A DNA stretch of 33,115 bases from contig JAABRE010000054.1 in NCBI GenBank assembly GCA_011391125.1, positions 1 through 33,115 of the forward strand, read 5' to 3'. Below the pieces are notes generated by a model. It did not search any database and was not told the DNA's origin. It was given only the letters and a program-made list of their open reading frames with translations. A program made the translations under genes and the position numbers. The DNA is from Synechococcales cyanobacterium S06. Lineage in GTDB: Bacteria; Cyanobacteriota; Cyanobacteriia; Cyanobacteriales; JAABRE01. Positions 7,901 through 17,715 of this stretch are shown one piece after another; within the stretch, counting starts at the first letter, position 1; every line of letters starts with the position of its first letter.

Positions 7901-10039
7901 TTATTGTGGTAAATCATTTAAGATCTTGATTACCTGTTGATAAGCTGTTTCTCTCCCCTCTTGTAAATAGAGGTTAGCCGCTCGTTGAAAATCTTGGCGA
8001 CACTCGGAAAATTGTTTTAAATTATAATAGACTAAACCCCGATTATAATAAGCATCAGCATAATTGGGTGAAATTTCAATCGCTTGAGAATAATCAGCTA
8101 TAGCTTTCTGGTATTCTTGTAAATTAAGGTAAATAATACCTCGATTATTGTAAGCAGAAACATAATTAGGATCAATCTTAATTGCTTGAGAATAATCAGC
8201 GATCGCTTCCTGATACTGTTCTAAATTATCATAGATTAAACCCCGATTATAGTAAGCAGAAACATAATTAGGATCAATCTTAATTGCTTGAGAATAATCA
8301 GCGATACCTTCCTGATACTGTTCTAAATTATCATAGATTAAACCCCGATTATAGTAAGCAGAAACATAATTAGGATCAATCTTAATTGCTTGAGAATAAT
8401 CAGCGATACCTTCCTGATACTGTTCTAAATTATCATAGATTAAACCCCGATTATAGTAAGCAGAAACATAATTAGGATCAATCTTAATTGCTTGAGAATA
8501 ATCAGCGATAGCTTCCGAGTATTTTTGTAAATTGTAGTAAGCTAAACCCCGATTATAATAAGCTAAACCATAATTAGGATCAAGCTCAATCGCTTTATTA
8601 TAATAACCAATGGCCTCATGATATTGCTTTAAATCATGATATACTAAGCCCATATTATTGTATGCTAAAACATATTTAGGATCAAGCCCAATCGCTTTAT
8701 TATAATTAGCAATGGCCAGAGGATATTGCTTTAAGTTTTGATAAACTAGACCCAAATTATTGTATGCTAAAACATAATTAGGATCAAGCTCAATTGCTTT
8801 ACTATAATCAGCGATCGCCTCGGCATATTGTTGTAAATTATAATAGATTAAACCGCGATTATTGTAAGCATCACCATAATTCGGCTCAATTTTAATCGCT
8901 TGAGAATAATCAGCAATGGCTTGTGGGTATTGTTTTAAATTCTCAAATGTTAAGGCTCTATTATAGTAAGCATAAACATAATTAGGATTCAAATTCAAAG
9001 CTTGAGAATAATTAGTAAGAGCATTTTGGTATTGTTTTAAATCATAATAGGCAATACCTCGATTATAATAAGCTAAATAATATTCAGGATCAAGCTGAAT
9101 GGCTTTATTATAATCAGCAATAGCTTCGGTATATTGTTTTAAATTAAGATAGATAATACCTCGATCATTATAAGCATTAACATAATTAGAATTTAAAGAA
9201 ATAGCCTGAGTAAATAAAGAAAGAGCAGCTTGATAATCACCTTGGTTATATTTTTCACTGCCCTGACTGTAATAATCATCAGCAGTTAAAGCCGTATTAT
9301 TCGCACTCGGATTAAAAGCAATTTGTTTAGTTAAACCGAGATAGGAATTAATCGGAATAGCCAAATTAAAACCACTTTTTACGCGAATAGTAGGATCATC
9401 CGTAGCTCTTGTTGTCTCAGCATCCGCATCAGCCTTGCCATGTACCCCAACAATCTGACCATTTTCATCTAAAACCACACCTCCACTCATACCCGGGAGA
9501 GTGGGATTGTCATAAACCAGACCATAACCATCCTCCAAAGGACGAGAAGTTACCGCCGTTAACTTACCCTCAATAAAATTTAAAAGGGGAATATTGATCG
9601 CAGCTGTCGCAATGGGAAAACCAGCCACATAAACAGTTTTACCTCGTTTTAAAGTGGAAGAATCGCCAAATTTCCCCAATTGATAACTTTTATCACTGGT
9701 AAATTCCACCACCGCCAAATCCCAATTGTCCCCAAAAGTCTGAATATTTTTCGTATTAACAGCGTGCAATTCTCCATCAAAAGTTTCGATGTCGGATTCT
9801 TCACTGGGATGAATACTGGCAATGACATGACGTGCCGTTAAAACTTTGTAGGTATTACCCTCTTTACTCACCAGAATACCTGATCCCGGACTCCCCGGAG
9901 TTAAAATACGCACCGTAATCTGATCAGCAATTTCCCCAATTTTGTCGGATGTTAGACTAGCAATACTAACCTGTGATGATAGAATAATTGTCGTTACAGC
10001 ACCAAAAATAGCCGTTGGTATTTGATAGAATTTAAACAT
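7901..10039 (-). CDS. Secreted trypsin-like serine protease with 13 TPR repeats
   Basis: This 712-residue protein begins with a hydrophobic signal-like segment (about 8-28). A trypsin-fold domain follows, with His71 in LTARHVIA, Asp107 in NWDLAVVEF and Ser185 in GMSGGVVL, a complete HDS triad. From about residue 248 to the end there are 13 tetratricopeptide repeats of 34 residues, each starting like YVxAYYNRG and ending near IKIDPN. It is probably exported and acts in the periplasm or outside, with the TPRs binding protein partners. I chose ATG 10039; the frame opens at a TTG at 10057 but that has no better signal. Repeats 9, 10 and 11 are nearly identical in DNA. The family call is firm; substrates are unknown. 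Confidence 0.9.
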   Translation of the reverse strand: MFKFYQIPTAIFGAVTTIILSSQVSIASLTSDKIGEIADQITVRILTPGSPGSGILVSKEGNTYKVLTARHVIASIHPSEESDIETFDGELHAVNTKNIQTFGDNWDLAVVEFTSDKSYQLGKFGDSSTLKRGKTVYVAGFPIATAAINIPLLNFIEGKLTAVTSRPLEDGYGLVYDNPTLPGMSGGVVLDENGQIVGVHGKADADAETTRATDDPTIRVKSGFNLAIPINSYLGLTKQIAFNPSANNTALTADDYYSQGSEKYNQGDYQAALSLFTQAISLNSNYVNAYNDRGIIYLNLKQYTEAIADYNKAIQLDPEYYLAYYNRGIAYYDLKQYQNALTNYSQALNLNPNYVYAYYNRALTFENLKQYPQAIADYSQAIKIEPNYGDAYNNRGLIYYNLQQYAEAIADYSKAIELDPNYVLAYNNLGLVYQNLKQYPLAIANYNKAIGLDPKYVLAYNNMGLVYHDLKQYHEAIGYYNKAIELDPNYGLAYYNRGLAYYNLQKYSEAIADYSQAIKIDPNYVSAYYNRGLIYDNLEQYQEGIADYSQAIKIDPNYVSAYYNRGLIYDNLEQYQEGIADYSQAIKIDPNYVSAYYNRGLIYDNLEQYQEAIADYSQAIKIDPNYVSAYNNRGIIYLNLQEYQKAIADYSQAIEISPNYADAYYNRGLVYYNLKQFSECRQDFQRAANLYLQEGRETAYQQVIKILNDLPQ
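8154..8509 (-). repeat. 102-bp near-identical tandem repeats inside the TPR gene
   Basis: Units of 102 bp (34 codons) encode TPRs 8-12. The middle ones are identical or differ by one or two bases, for example GATACC against GATCGC, the latter forming a HIP1 octamer at 8199-8206. Neighbouring TPR units have diverged much more, so this block was recently duplicated or homogenised. Confidence 0.9.
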
Positions 10040-10815
10040 AATTAAAAACTGAATCAATTAATTTTCTTCTCAATATAACTATTATTAAAATAATGTCAAG
10101 GAAATCGTTGCAAAACTTTATAATGACTAAAAAATTTAATGATATTTGAATTAAGGAGCTAACTGATTCAAAAGTTTAATTGTTTCTTGATACCAATAAT
10201 TGTTACCTTCTGAAGATTAAGAGCTTTGATATTACCCAATTAAATAATTGACAATTGACAATGAATCTACTTTTTACTTTCGTTAAACCGCTCATACATA
10301 TTTATGGAACTTTGTCAAGAGGGTAAGGGACACTTTTTATAACTGTCCACTTACCTAATCAATAGCCCTATTTAAAAATTAATTCGCTTCCAAACCATGA
10401 AACCCTTATGTAATCGGAATTGTGACGCTTTCTGAGGCAATTTTGGTCATAGCAATAGCTAATTATATAAAATGATGGTAACAAAAAAAAAGTAGTTTGT
10501 CAAGATCAAGGATGAAACAACACAAACTCGTTAGTTAATTGAGAATAATTCTCAGGTCATCATTCCTTGACAATTTTAAAGATTAAAACGAAAGTTATTT
10601 TTAGATAAGTTTTGCTTATGAATAAGCGGGTTTTTGGGGAACAAAACAGCAAGACAAACTAGGCAAAATGGTTCAAGGTTGCGAATTCTAGTCAAGAGAT
10701 GAAGTTCCTTCCCGACATCTTATCATGGAACAAGTAATGAATTTTAGATATAACATCCCAAGAAGGCAAGTTTAGACGTAACCTTAAATTTAGTAAATAA
10801 AATAAGAGATTGAGT
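10040..10815. other. 776-bp gene-free region upstream of pgi
   Basis: No frame longer than about 20 codons looks real on either strand. It must contain the promoter of the protease gene (minus) and that of pgi (plus). A GCTTA-TGAA-TAAGC hairpin followed by GGGTTTTTGG lies at 10614-10635 and could terminate a short plus-strand RNA. A 14-base string TAGTTTGTCAAGAT (10493-10506) also occurs at 4107-4120 before the phosphoribosyltransferase gene, and a similar TTTGTCAAGA occurs near 10310. I see no tRNA. Confidence 0.5.
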
Positions 10816-12411
10816 ATGAATAAAGAGCAATTGTGGCAAAGATACCAAGACTGGTTATATTACAACGAAGACCTAGGATTTTATCTCGATATCAGTCGGA
10901 TGGGGTTTGATGACCAGTTTGTAACCGAAATGAAACCTAAGTTTGACAAGGCTTTTGCAGATATGAAGGCTTTGGAAACAGGGGCGATCGCCAACCCTGA
11001 CGAAAACCGCATGGTAGGGCACTATTGGTTAAGGAATCCTGACTTAGCACCTGATGATGAGATCAAAGAAGCTATTATTAAAACGGTTCAAGACATCAAA
11101 AGCTTTAGTCAAAAGGTAATTAGCGGGGCAATTTCGCCGACGGGAGCTCATAAATTTACCGATGTGTTATCTATTGGCATCGGTGGTTCAGCATTGGGAC
11201 CTGAATTTGTAGCCGAAGCATTAGGGACAAATAATTCCCCTTTAAAGATACATTTTATTGACAACACAGATCCTGCTGGAATCGACAAAATTTTAGCCCA
11301 AGTACAAAAGCGTTTAAATACTACCTTAGTGTTAGTCATTTCTAAATCTGGAGGTACTCCCGAAGCTCGTAACGGAATGATCGAAGTCCAGAAATTCTAT
11401 CAAAAACATAACATAGATTTTTCTTCTCGCGCTGTCGCTGTAACGGGAATGGACATGAATAGTAAACTCGAAGCTACGGCTAAAGAGGAAAACTGGTTGG
11501 CAATTTTCCCCATGTATGACTGGGTAGGAGGCCGAACTTCTGAACTTTCCGCCGTGGGATTATTGCCAGCAGCTTTACAAGGGGTGGACATTAACGCTAT
11601 GTTAGAAGGGGCAAAAATTATGGACATTGCCACCAGAAAACCCGATTTAAAAACAAATCCGGCTGCTTTATTGGCCTTATCTTGGTATTTTGGCACTAAT
11701 GGTAAAGGTGAAAAGGACATGGTCGTCTTACCTTACAAAGACAGCCTTTTGTTATTCAGTCGTTACCTCCAGCAGTTGGTTATGGAATCCCTCGGTAAAG
11801 AACAAGACCTCGACGGAAATACTGTTTATCAAGGTATCGCAGTTTATGGAAATAAAGGGAGCACTGACCAACACGCCTACGTCCAACAATTAAGGGAAGG
11901 TGTGGCTAACTTTTTTGTCACTTTTATCGAAGTTCTAAAAGACAGAGAAGGCTTTTCCCCGGAAATCGAAACCGGAGTCACATCTGGAGACTACCTTTCT
12001 GGTTTCCTACAAGGTACTCGTCAAGCTTTATACGAAAATGGCCGAGAGTCAGTTACAGTAACAATTCCTGAAGTTAATCCTACCACCGTCGGCGCACTAA
12101 TTGCCTTGTACGAAAGAGCCGTTAGTTTATATGCTTCTTTAATAAATGTTAATGCGTATCATCAACCCGGTGTGGAAGCAGGGAAAAAAGCGGGCAATTC
12201 TGTGTTAAGCTTACAAAATGAGTTGGTTAAGGCCTTAAAAAATGCCCCTTCTGCACTCACTTTAACTGAATTAGCCAAGGAAATTAATGCCAGTGACGAG
12301 ATTGAGACTATTTACAAAATTCTACGTCATTTAGCGGCGAATAATCGAGGCCTTACCCTCGAAGGTGACTTGGCTAAACTTGACAGTTTAAGGGTGTCTT
12401 ACTCCTCGTAA
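10816..12411 (+). CDS. pgi: Glucose-6-phosphate isomerase
   Basis: Interconverts glucose 6-phosphate and fructose 6-phosphate in the cytoplasm, linking glycogen metabolism, the oxidative pentose phosphate route and the Calvin cycle. The 531 residues are close to the usual cyanobacterial length. Visible motifs are the sugar-phosphate-binding [11 protein letters not shown] and [13 protein letters not shown] (SIS fold), [13 protein letters not shown], and [11 protein letters not shown] in the second SIS domain. I take ATG 10816; the frame extends two codons upstream to a TTG. No strong ribosome site is seen. The leader is long and gene-free. A GC-rich inverted repeat follows at 12418-12468. One of only two GATATC sites I found in the window lies inside this gene (10888). 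Confidence 0.97.
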   Translation: MNKEQLWQRYQDWLYYNEDLGFYLDISRMGFDDQFVTEMKPKFDKAFADMKALETGAIANPDENRMVGHYWLRNPDLAPDDEIKEAIIKTVQDIKSFSQKVISGAISPTGAHKFTDVLSIGIGGSALGPEFVAEALGTNNSPLKIHFIDNTDPAGIDKILAQVQKRLNTTLVLVISKSGGTPEARNGMIEVQKFYQKHNIDFSSRAVAVTGMDMNSKLEATAKEENWLAIFPMYDWVGGRTSELSAVGLLPAALQGVDINAMLEGAKIMDIATRKPDLKTNPAALLALSWYFGTNGKGEKDMVVLPYKDSLLLFSRYLQQLVMESLGKEQDLDGNTVYQGIAVYGNKGSTDQHAYVQQLREGVANFFVTFIEVLKDREGFSPEIETGVTSGDYLSGFLQGTRQALYENGRESVTVTIPEVNPTTVGALIALYERAVSLYASLINVNAYHQPGVEAGKKAGNSVLSLQNELVKALKNAPSALTLTELAKEINASDEIETIYKILRHLAANNRGLTLEGDLAKLDSLRVSYSS

Positions 12412-12417
12412 TTTAAA

Positions 12418-12468
12418 CTTTGCGCCTTTATGTCATTGTATCTCACGCAAAGGCGCAAAGGCGCAAAG
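12418..12468. repeat. GC-rich inverted repeat after pgi
   Basis: CTTTGCGCCTTT (12418-12429) pairs exactly with AAAGGCGCAAAG at 12449-12460 and again at 12457-12468, because the right arm is a short tandem of GCGCAAAG. It may serve as a pgi terminator, but no T-run follows, so a REP-like element is equally possible. Confidence 0.6.
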
Positions 12469-12610
12469 GTCGTATTTACTTTTAGGTGTCGAGAAAAAAA
12501 TTAAATCGCTATAATCACTACATAATTTTTGAAGATTTGCTTTTATCTTTGTGTATATTAGATAAAATATGTAACAATTCCTTAATAATTAATGATAAAC
12601 ACTTTAAATT

Positions 12611-13309
12611 ATGGTAAATACTGTGTCAGTACCTCGTTTTGTTTCTACTAGATTTAAAATTAATCAAGGGCTAAAAATTATCGCTTTAGGTGATAGTATT
12701 GTTTATGGTTTTGGTGATCCTGTTGGTGGAGGTTGGGTCGAACGTCTCCGTCGTCAATGGATGCAAGTTGATAGTCCAGGCCATGTAATTTATAATCTTG
12801 GTATCCGTGGTAATGGTGTTACTCAAGTGTTACAAAGATTACATCAAGAATTTAGCCAACGTGGGGAATTGAGAAATCGTTATCCTGATTTAATTATTCT
12901 GTCGGTGGGAATTAATGATTCGGCTCGTTTAGGACGAAAAGATGGTAAGTTGTTTACTGATTTACCTCTTTTTGACAAACAAATGAGGAAGTTGTTAGAA
13001 GAGGCACAAAATTTATGTCCTGTTATTTTTGTGGGAATGACTCCTGTTGATGAACACAAGATGCCTTTTTTAGACTGTTTTTATTATAACCACACTGACC
13101 AATATAATTATAAGGAAATAACTAAAAAGTTATGTCTTCAATTAGAGATTCCTTATTTGGATATCTTTGATTTATGGATGAAAAGAGGTCAGTTTTGGTG
13201 GCATTCTCGTCTTAGTCAGGATGGACTCCATCCTAATAGTCTCGGTTATGAAGAATTATTAAATGATGTCATGAATTGGCAAGCAATTAGACAAATTATC
13301 CCTTATTAA
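12611..13309 (+). CDS. SGNH/GDSL-family hydrolase
   Basis: This 232-residue protein carries the four SGNH blocks: IIALGDSIVYG with nucleophile Ser29, NLGIRGNG (block II Gly), LSVGINDSA (block III Asn) and DGLHPNSLGY (block V Asp and His). Such enzymes hydrolyse ester or acyl groups of lipids, polysaccharides or peptidoglycan; the substrate is unknown. I see no signal peptide, so it is probably cytoplasmic. It starts at ATG 12611 with only a weak upstream site. It converges with the LCP gene, and the two stop codons overlap within TTAA at 13306-13309, leaving no room for a terminator between them. Confidence 0.87.
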   Translation: MVNTVSVPRFVSTRFKINQGLKIIALGDSIVYGFGDPVGGGWVERLRRQWMQVDSPGHVIYNLGIRGNGVTQVLQRLHQEFSQRGELRNRYPDLIILSVGINDSARLGRKDGKLFTDLPLFDKQMRKLLEEAQNLCPVIFVGMTPVDEHKMPFLDCFYYNHTDQYNYKEITKKLCLQLEIPYLDIFDLWMKRGQFWWHSRLSQDGLHPNSLGYEELLNDVMNWQAIRQIIPY

Positions 13310-14712
13310 TTGTCCATTGTTTCTGACCAATCTTGACCAACTTTAATGGTTAGATCCGAGTCTAAGTCTCCAGTCGAAGAAACATCGATTTCCCCTATTC
13401 CTAATCTTTGTTGTATTATTTTTGCTGCTTCTAGGTTACCTTTTTGGACAATAATTTGGGTTTTTTCTAGGTTTAATTCTGAGTCATTTAAAAAGTAACA
13501 ATTGGTGAAGTTTTGCTTTCCTAAATGGTTAAAGACACTGGTTGCTAAACCATTTATTTTGGTAGTATTTTCAAGGGCAATTCGTAAATCTGTTACGGGA
13601 GTGTTATTGATTTCAGGAAAGTTGACCGAAGAAGGATTTTGATTAAAATAGGTTTTTAAAATGTTATCTTTGACATTATTATCCATAATCCAATAACTTA
13701 ATTCATATTCCTGGGGATAACTAAAACGCCCTGGTAGTAAAATCAGATTTAGGTTATCTTTATCTATATTCAGACTAAAACTAACTAAAGCAAAAATTTC
13801 TTCTGGTGTTAAATTCGTATCAATATATTGTTGCATAATCCGAATGGCTTCGGGTAATTTGGCTAAAATTAACGGGTTTTTTAAACGTTCTTTTAAGGCT
13901 TTTAAAACCATTTGTTGGCGTTGAACCCTTCCTATGTCGCCCTTCTGATCACCCCGAAAACGAGCAAATTGTTCAGCTCCTGCTCCATCTAACGTTTGCC
14001 AACCCGGTTGCAAATCAATGTTTAAATTTTGCGTAAGATCTTGATATAACATCCTTTGGGGTACATAAATTTCTATCCCACCTAATAAGTCCACTAATTC
14101 GCGAAAACCTCCTGTGGTAACGCGAAGATAACGGTGAATTGGTATATCATTAAAGGTACTACTAATTACTTTAGCCGCTAAAGTTGGTCCGCCATCAGCA
14201 TTTGCTTGATTAATTTTTGGTATGGTTAAACCTTGGTTTTCTACTCTTGTATCCCTCGGAATTGATAACATTTTTAACGATGGTTCCTGAGGATCAAATC
14301 TTAATAATAAGATGGTATCACTACGACTCTTAAATAAATCCGGAGAACCCGCCGACACGTTGGCAAGTTCATCTATGCCAAGGACGAGAATGTTTACTGG
14401 CCTACCTACAGAATAGCGAGAAACCCACTTGTAGTCTCCTATTCCCCCGGAATTATCGCTTCTAACCCCATTAAATTCGATTTTAGACAGGTCATTTACC
14501 ACCTTAGATAGGGGGGTATATAAAGCGGCAGTTGCCCCTAAAAGAGCGGAAATAATGGCAGTTAGACTAAATGCACTTCCCCAAAATAAACCTTTAATAA
14601 AGGGAGATTTGACTTTAGGAGGCTTATTTTGCTGTTCTGATTTGAGCATTATCACTGTATCTGGTAATTTTTCCTCTCCCTGTTCCACTTTTACCTCTTT
14701 ACAATTAACCAT
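13306..14712 (-). CDS. LytR-CpsA-Psr (LCP) family protein
   Basis: LCP proteins transfer undecaprenyl-linked polymers to peptidoglycan or a related acceptor outside the plasma membrane. This one has 468 residues: a short cytoplasmic N-terminus, one membrane helix at about 40-65, the LCP domain at about 105-290 and a LytR_C-like domain at about 365-460 (LRIALENTT...EAAKIIQQRLG). The LCP domain shows ILVLGID, RSDTILLLRFDP, LSIPRDTRV and QFARFRGDQKGDIGRVQRQQ, including the conserved arginines and aspartates for pyrophosphate binding. Start is ATG 14712. A divergent small membrane protein gene lies upstream. The domain order is normal for the family; the polymer handled is unknown. Confidence 0.9.
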   Translation of the reverse strand: MVNCKEVKVEQGEEKLPDTVIMLKSEQQNKPPKVKSPFIKGLFWGSAFSLTAIISALLGATAALYTPLSKVVNDLSKIEFNGVRSDNSGGIGDYKWVSRYSVGRPVNILVLGIDELANVSAGSPDLFKSRSDTILLLRFDPQEPSLKMLSIPRDTRVENQGLTIPKINQANADGGPTLAAKVISSTFNDIPIHRYLRVTTGGFRELVDLLGGIEIYVPQRMLYQDLTQNLNIDLQPGWQTLDGAGAEQFARFRGDQKGDIGRVQRQQMVLKALKERLKNPLILAKLPEAIRIMQQYIDTNLTPEEIFALVSFSLNIDKDNLNLILLPGRFSYPQEYELSYWIMDNNVKDNILKTYFNQNPSSVNFPEINNTPVTDLRIALENTTKINGLATSVFNHLGKQNFTNCYFLNDSELNLEKTQIIVQKGNLEAAKIIQQRLGIGEIDVSSTGDLDSDLTIKVGQDWSETMDN

Positions 14713-14839
14713 TAACCATTATCAATTATCATAAGTTATAACCTAAATAGATGCTATTTGATGGATGTCAAATCAATTAACTATTAACAATTATCTCCTC
14801 TTTCCAGAGAACATTTATAACCCAATTTTTTGGTCATCT

Positions 14840-15052
14840 ATGAATCCTCAACGTTTTTTAAAGATTTTAGTTCCCGTTTTGATTATTTTTGTGGTTTTTG
14901 GGGATCAATTTTTACCCCAACCTTTCAGTGGTGTTAGTAGTAGCATTAAACAGGGTGCAAATAACTTTCTTGAAGGTCTTTTTCCTCGTTATCAGCCAGT
15001 TAATCCCCATGAACGTACTGAAGATGCTATTGATAAAATGGATCAAAAATAA
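14840..15052 (+). CDS. Small single-pass membrane protein, conserved hypothetical
   Basis: From ATG 14840 this is 70 residues: a start MNPQRFLKILVPVLIIFVVF that forms one hydrophobic helix, then FGDQFLPQPFSGVSSSIKQG, then a polar tail ending TEDAIDKMDQK. I recall similar short cyanobacterial proteins but know no function. The frame is open from ATG 14765, which would add 25 residues encoded by a STRR-like AATTAACTATTAACAATTA stretch. I consider the later start more likely because the hydrophobic N-terminus is then intact, though neither start has a clear ribosome site. It lies divergent from the LCP gene. Confidence 0.6.
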   Translation: MNPQRFLKILVPVLIIFVVFGDQFLPQPFSGVSSSIKQGANNFLEGLFPRYQPVNPHERTEDAIDKMDQK

Positions 15053-15096
15053 TTGACAATTAACAATTATTAAAACTGTCAACTGTCAACTAAAAT

Positions 15097-16122
<1,026 letters not shown>

Positions 16123-16152
16123 TCATCATATCTTAAAATGTGTTCACAGTTC

Positions 16153-16746
16153 TTAAATTTGAAATAAGGCGGGTTGGTGAATAACCTCATGATCACCGAT
16201 GATTTTTCCCTGTAATGGTCGTAAATCTACAACTGCACCAAAGTGAATAAAGATGTCATAAAATCTGCCATAATTTTCCCCCCAATAAACCATTGAACAG
16301 GACATCGGCGCTCCTTTTCCCGTGTCAACTCCGTTGACTAAAAATTTTAGTCTTGTATCGTATAAAAAACACACCGAATTTGCTTTTCCCCACACATAAT
16401 TTTTCCAATGACCAGTGTTGCTTGCTACGGGGATAAGTGCCAAAACTTCAGCTTGATATTTTTGGTTTGCCTCTAAACATTTCGCCAACCACTGTTTGAT
16501 TTTTGTTCCTCGTTCGTTATCTGTACCATAAGGGGGGTTGACGTAAATATGGGGAAAATTCCATGATTCTTTCAACCCGTCATGGTGAGGTAAAATGTAT
16601 TCCTGTTCAGCTTTGACAACTGAGCAAATATTGGAACAGGGATCAAGATCGATTTTCCCTCCAAAAAATTCCCGAACTGCTTTGACATATTTTTCAGGTG
16701 TTCCCCAATCTTGACTTAATGTGTTAACTGTTCTTCCGGCCGTCAT
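16153..16746 (-). CDS. Phage-type DNA N6-adenine methyltransferase (Dam-like)
   Basis: This 197-residue protein resembles the phage DNA N-6-adenine-methyltransferase family (Pfam Dam, PF05869). It starts with QDWGTPEKYVKAV and has KIDLDPCSN (about 31-39), catalytic NPPYG (70-74), and LALIPVASNTGHWK. It is the last gene of a minus-strand trio with an EcoRV-like methylase and nuclease, only 23 bases downstream of the methylase. Its target is not predictable; GATC is a known target of some relatives. It may be a passenger from a phage, a second protective methylase, or unrelated. Start is ATG 16746; the ribosome site is weak, which suits translation coupled to the upstream gene. Confidence 0.82.
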   Translation of the reverse strand: MTAGRTVNTLSQDWGTPEKYVKAVREFFGGKIDLDPCSNICSVVKAEQEYILPHHDGLKESWNFPHIYVNPPYGTDNERGTKIKQWLAKCLEANQKYQAEVLALIPVASNTGHWKNYVWGKANSVCFLYDTRLKFLVNGVDTGKGAPMSCSMVYWGENYGRFYDIFIHFGAVVDLRPLQGKIIGDHEVIHQPALFQI

Positions 16747-16769
16747 TTGCGTATGTTACTCTAATTTTG

Positions 16770-17714
16770 CTAAAAATTTAAGCTGAATTGTTCTGGAGTT
16801 ACCTTTTTAATATTATTTGAAGTTAATTGCGATTCTTTATTGATAATTCTTTCTTTCATCTCTGAAATAGAGATACTATTTGAAATTTTTAGATTAGAAA
16901 TAATTGCTTCATAAACAGCATTTCGATTTATTTCTTTACCTCCCACATAATAAAAATGTTCTTTAGTTATTATCTGACAATCTTGCCAAATTGAAAAAAT
17001 ATATTCATTAGTTCGATATTTATTACTCAACCAAGTTGACAAGAGAAATTGTGCTTTTGAGTCTTTTAATCCTCTATTCAAAAGTATTTCTTGTTCTTCT
17101 AACCAAGAATCAAAATAATCTGTATGTCGATCAATATAAGGAGGGTCTAAATAAACTAAATCGTTAGAATTTATCTCTTTAAGTGTATCTTGAAAGTCCT
17201 GATTAATAAAAGTATAATCACCCGATTCTATTATTTGGGAAATATTCTGAACTTGGTTAACAATTTTAGTAATTAAAGCTGGAGCAAAACGATGGTTTTT
17301 TTTGCAAAACGGCACATTAAATCCCCCTTTTTTGTTAAATCTCATCATCCCATTAAAACAAGCACGACTTAAAAAAAGGAAGTCCAAAGAATCCCCATTT
17401 TTATTAAATCTATCCCTCACTTCATAGTAATATTTACCTTCACTTTCTAATAATTTTTCTCCTTCTTTTGTTAAATATTCTCTTACTTTTGCACTGGTTA
17501 TTTTCTGTTCTTTGATTCCCTGATAAAACTTAATTAAATGAGGATTACTATCACATAAAAGAGCTTTTTTTGCCCGAATATTAAAGGCAACTACTCCAGT
17601 ACCCATGAAAGGTTCAACCCACCTTTCATACTCAATTTCGGCCGTACTTTCCGCAATCCATTCAACCAGTTTGGTTTTTATTCCTTGGGATTTTATTGGT
17701 GGTATAAATATCAT
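16770..17714 (-). CDS. EcoRV-type DNA adenine methyltransferase
   Basis: This is a 314-residue alpha-class N6-adenine methylase. From memory of M.EcoRV, the N-terminus FIPPIKSQGIKTKLV, EPFMGTGVVAFN (motif I, 34-45), ALLCDSNPHL, FNKKGGFNVPFCKK and DPPYI (motif IV, 190-194) are near-identical. It should therefore methylate an adenine in GATATC and protect the genome from the neighbouring nuclease. I start it at ATG 17714 (one base after the nuclease TAA), which aligns with the M.EcoRV N-terminus. An extension to 17780 would lie over the nuclease gene and adds an unrelated sequence. The tight spacing implies translational coupling. The C-terminal 20-30 residues extend beyond M.EcoRV. Confidence 0.93.
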   Translation of the reverse strand: MIFIPPIKSQGIKTKLVEWIAESTAEIEYERWVEPFMGTGVVAFNIRAKKALLCDSNPHLIKFYQGIKEQKITSAKVREYLTKEGEKLLESEGKYYYEVRDRFNKNGDSLDFLFLSRACFNGMMRFNKKGGFNVPFCKKNHRFAPALITKIVNQVQNISQIIESGDYTFINQDFQDTLKEINSNDLVYLDPPYIDRHTDYFDSWLEEQEILLNRGLKDSKAQFLLSTWLSNKYRTNEYIFSIWQDCQIITKEHFYYVGGKEINRNAVYEAIISNLKISNSISISEMKERIINKESQLTSNNIKKVTPEQFSLNF

Positions 17715-17715
17715 G

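Noticed and set aside
8154-8509. Regular 102-bp repeats suggesting a CRISPR array
   Set aside because: There are no unique spacers; the units are TPR codons inside a protease gene and keep frame.
10040-10815. A hidden gene or tRNA in the long gap before pgi
   Set aside because: Frames are under about 20 codons on both strands, and I found no cloverleaf or TTC-loop sequence.
11400-11720. 106-residue minus-strand open frame inside pgi
   Set aside because: It is a shadow of the pgi frame; no ribosome site or conserved motif.
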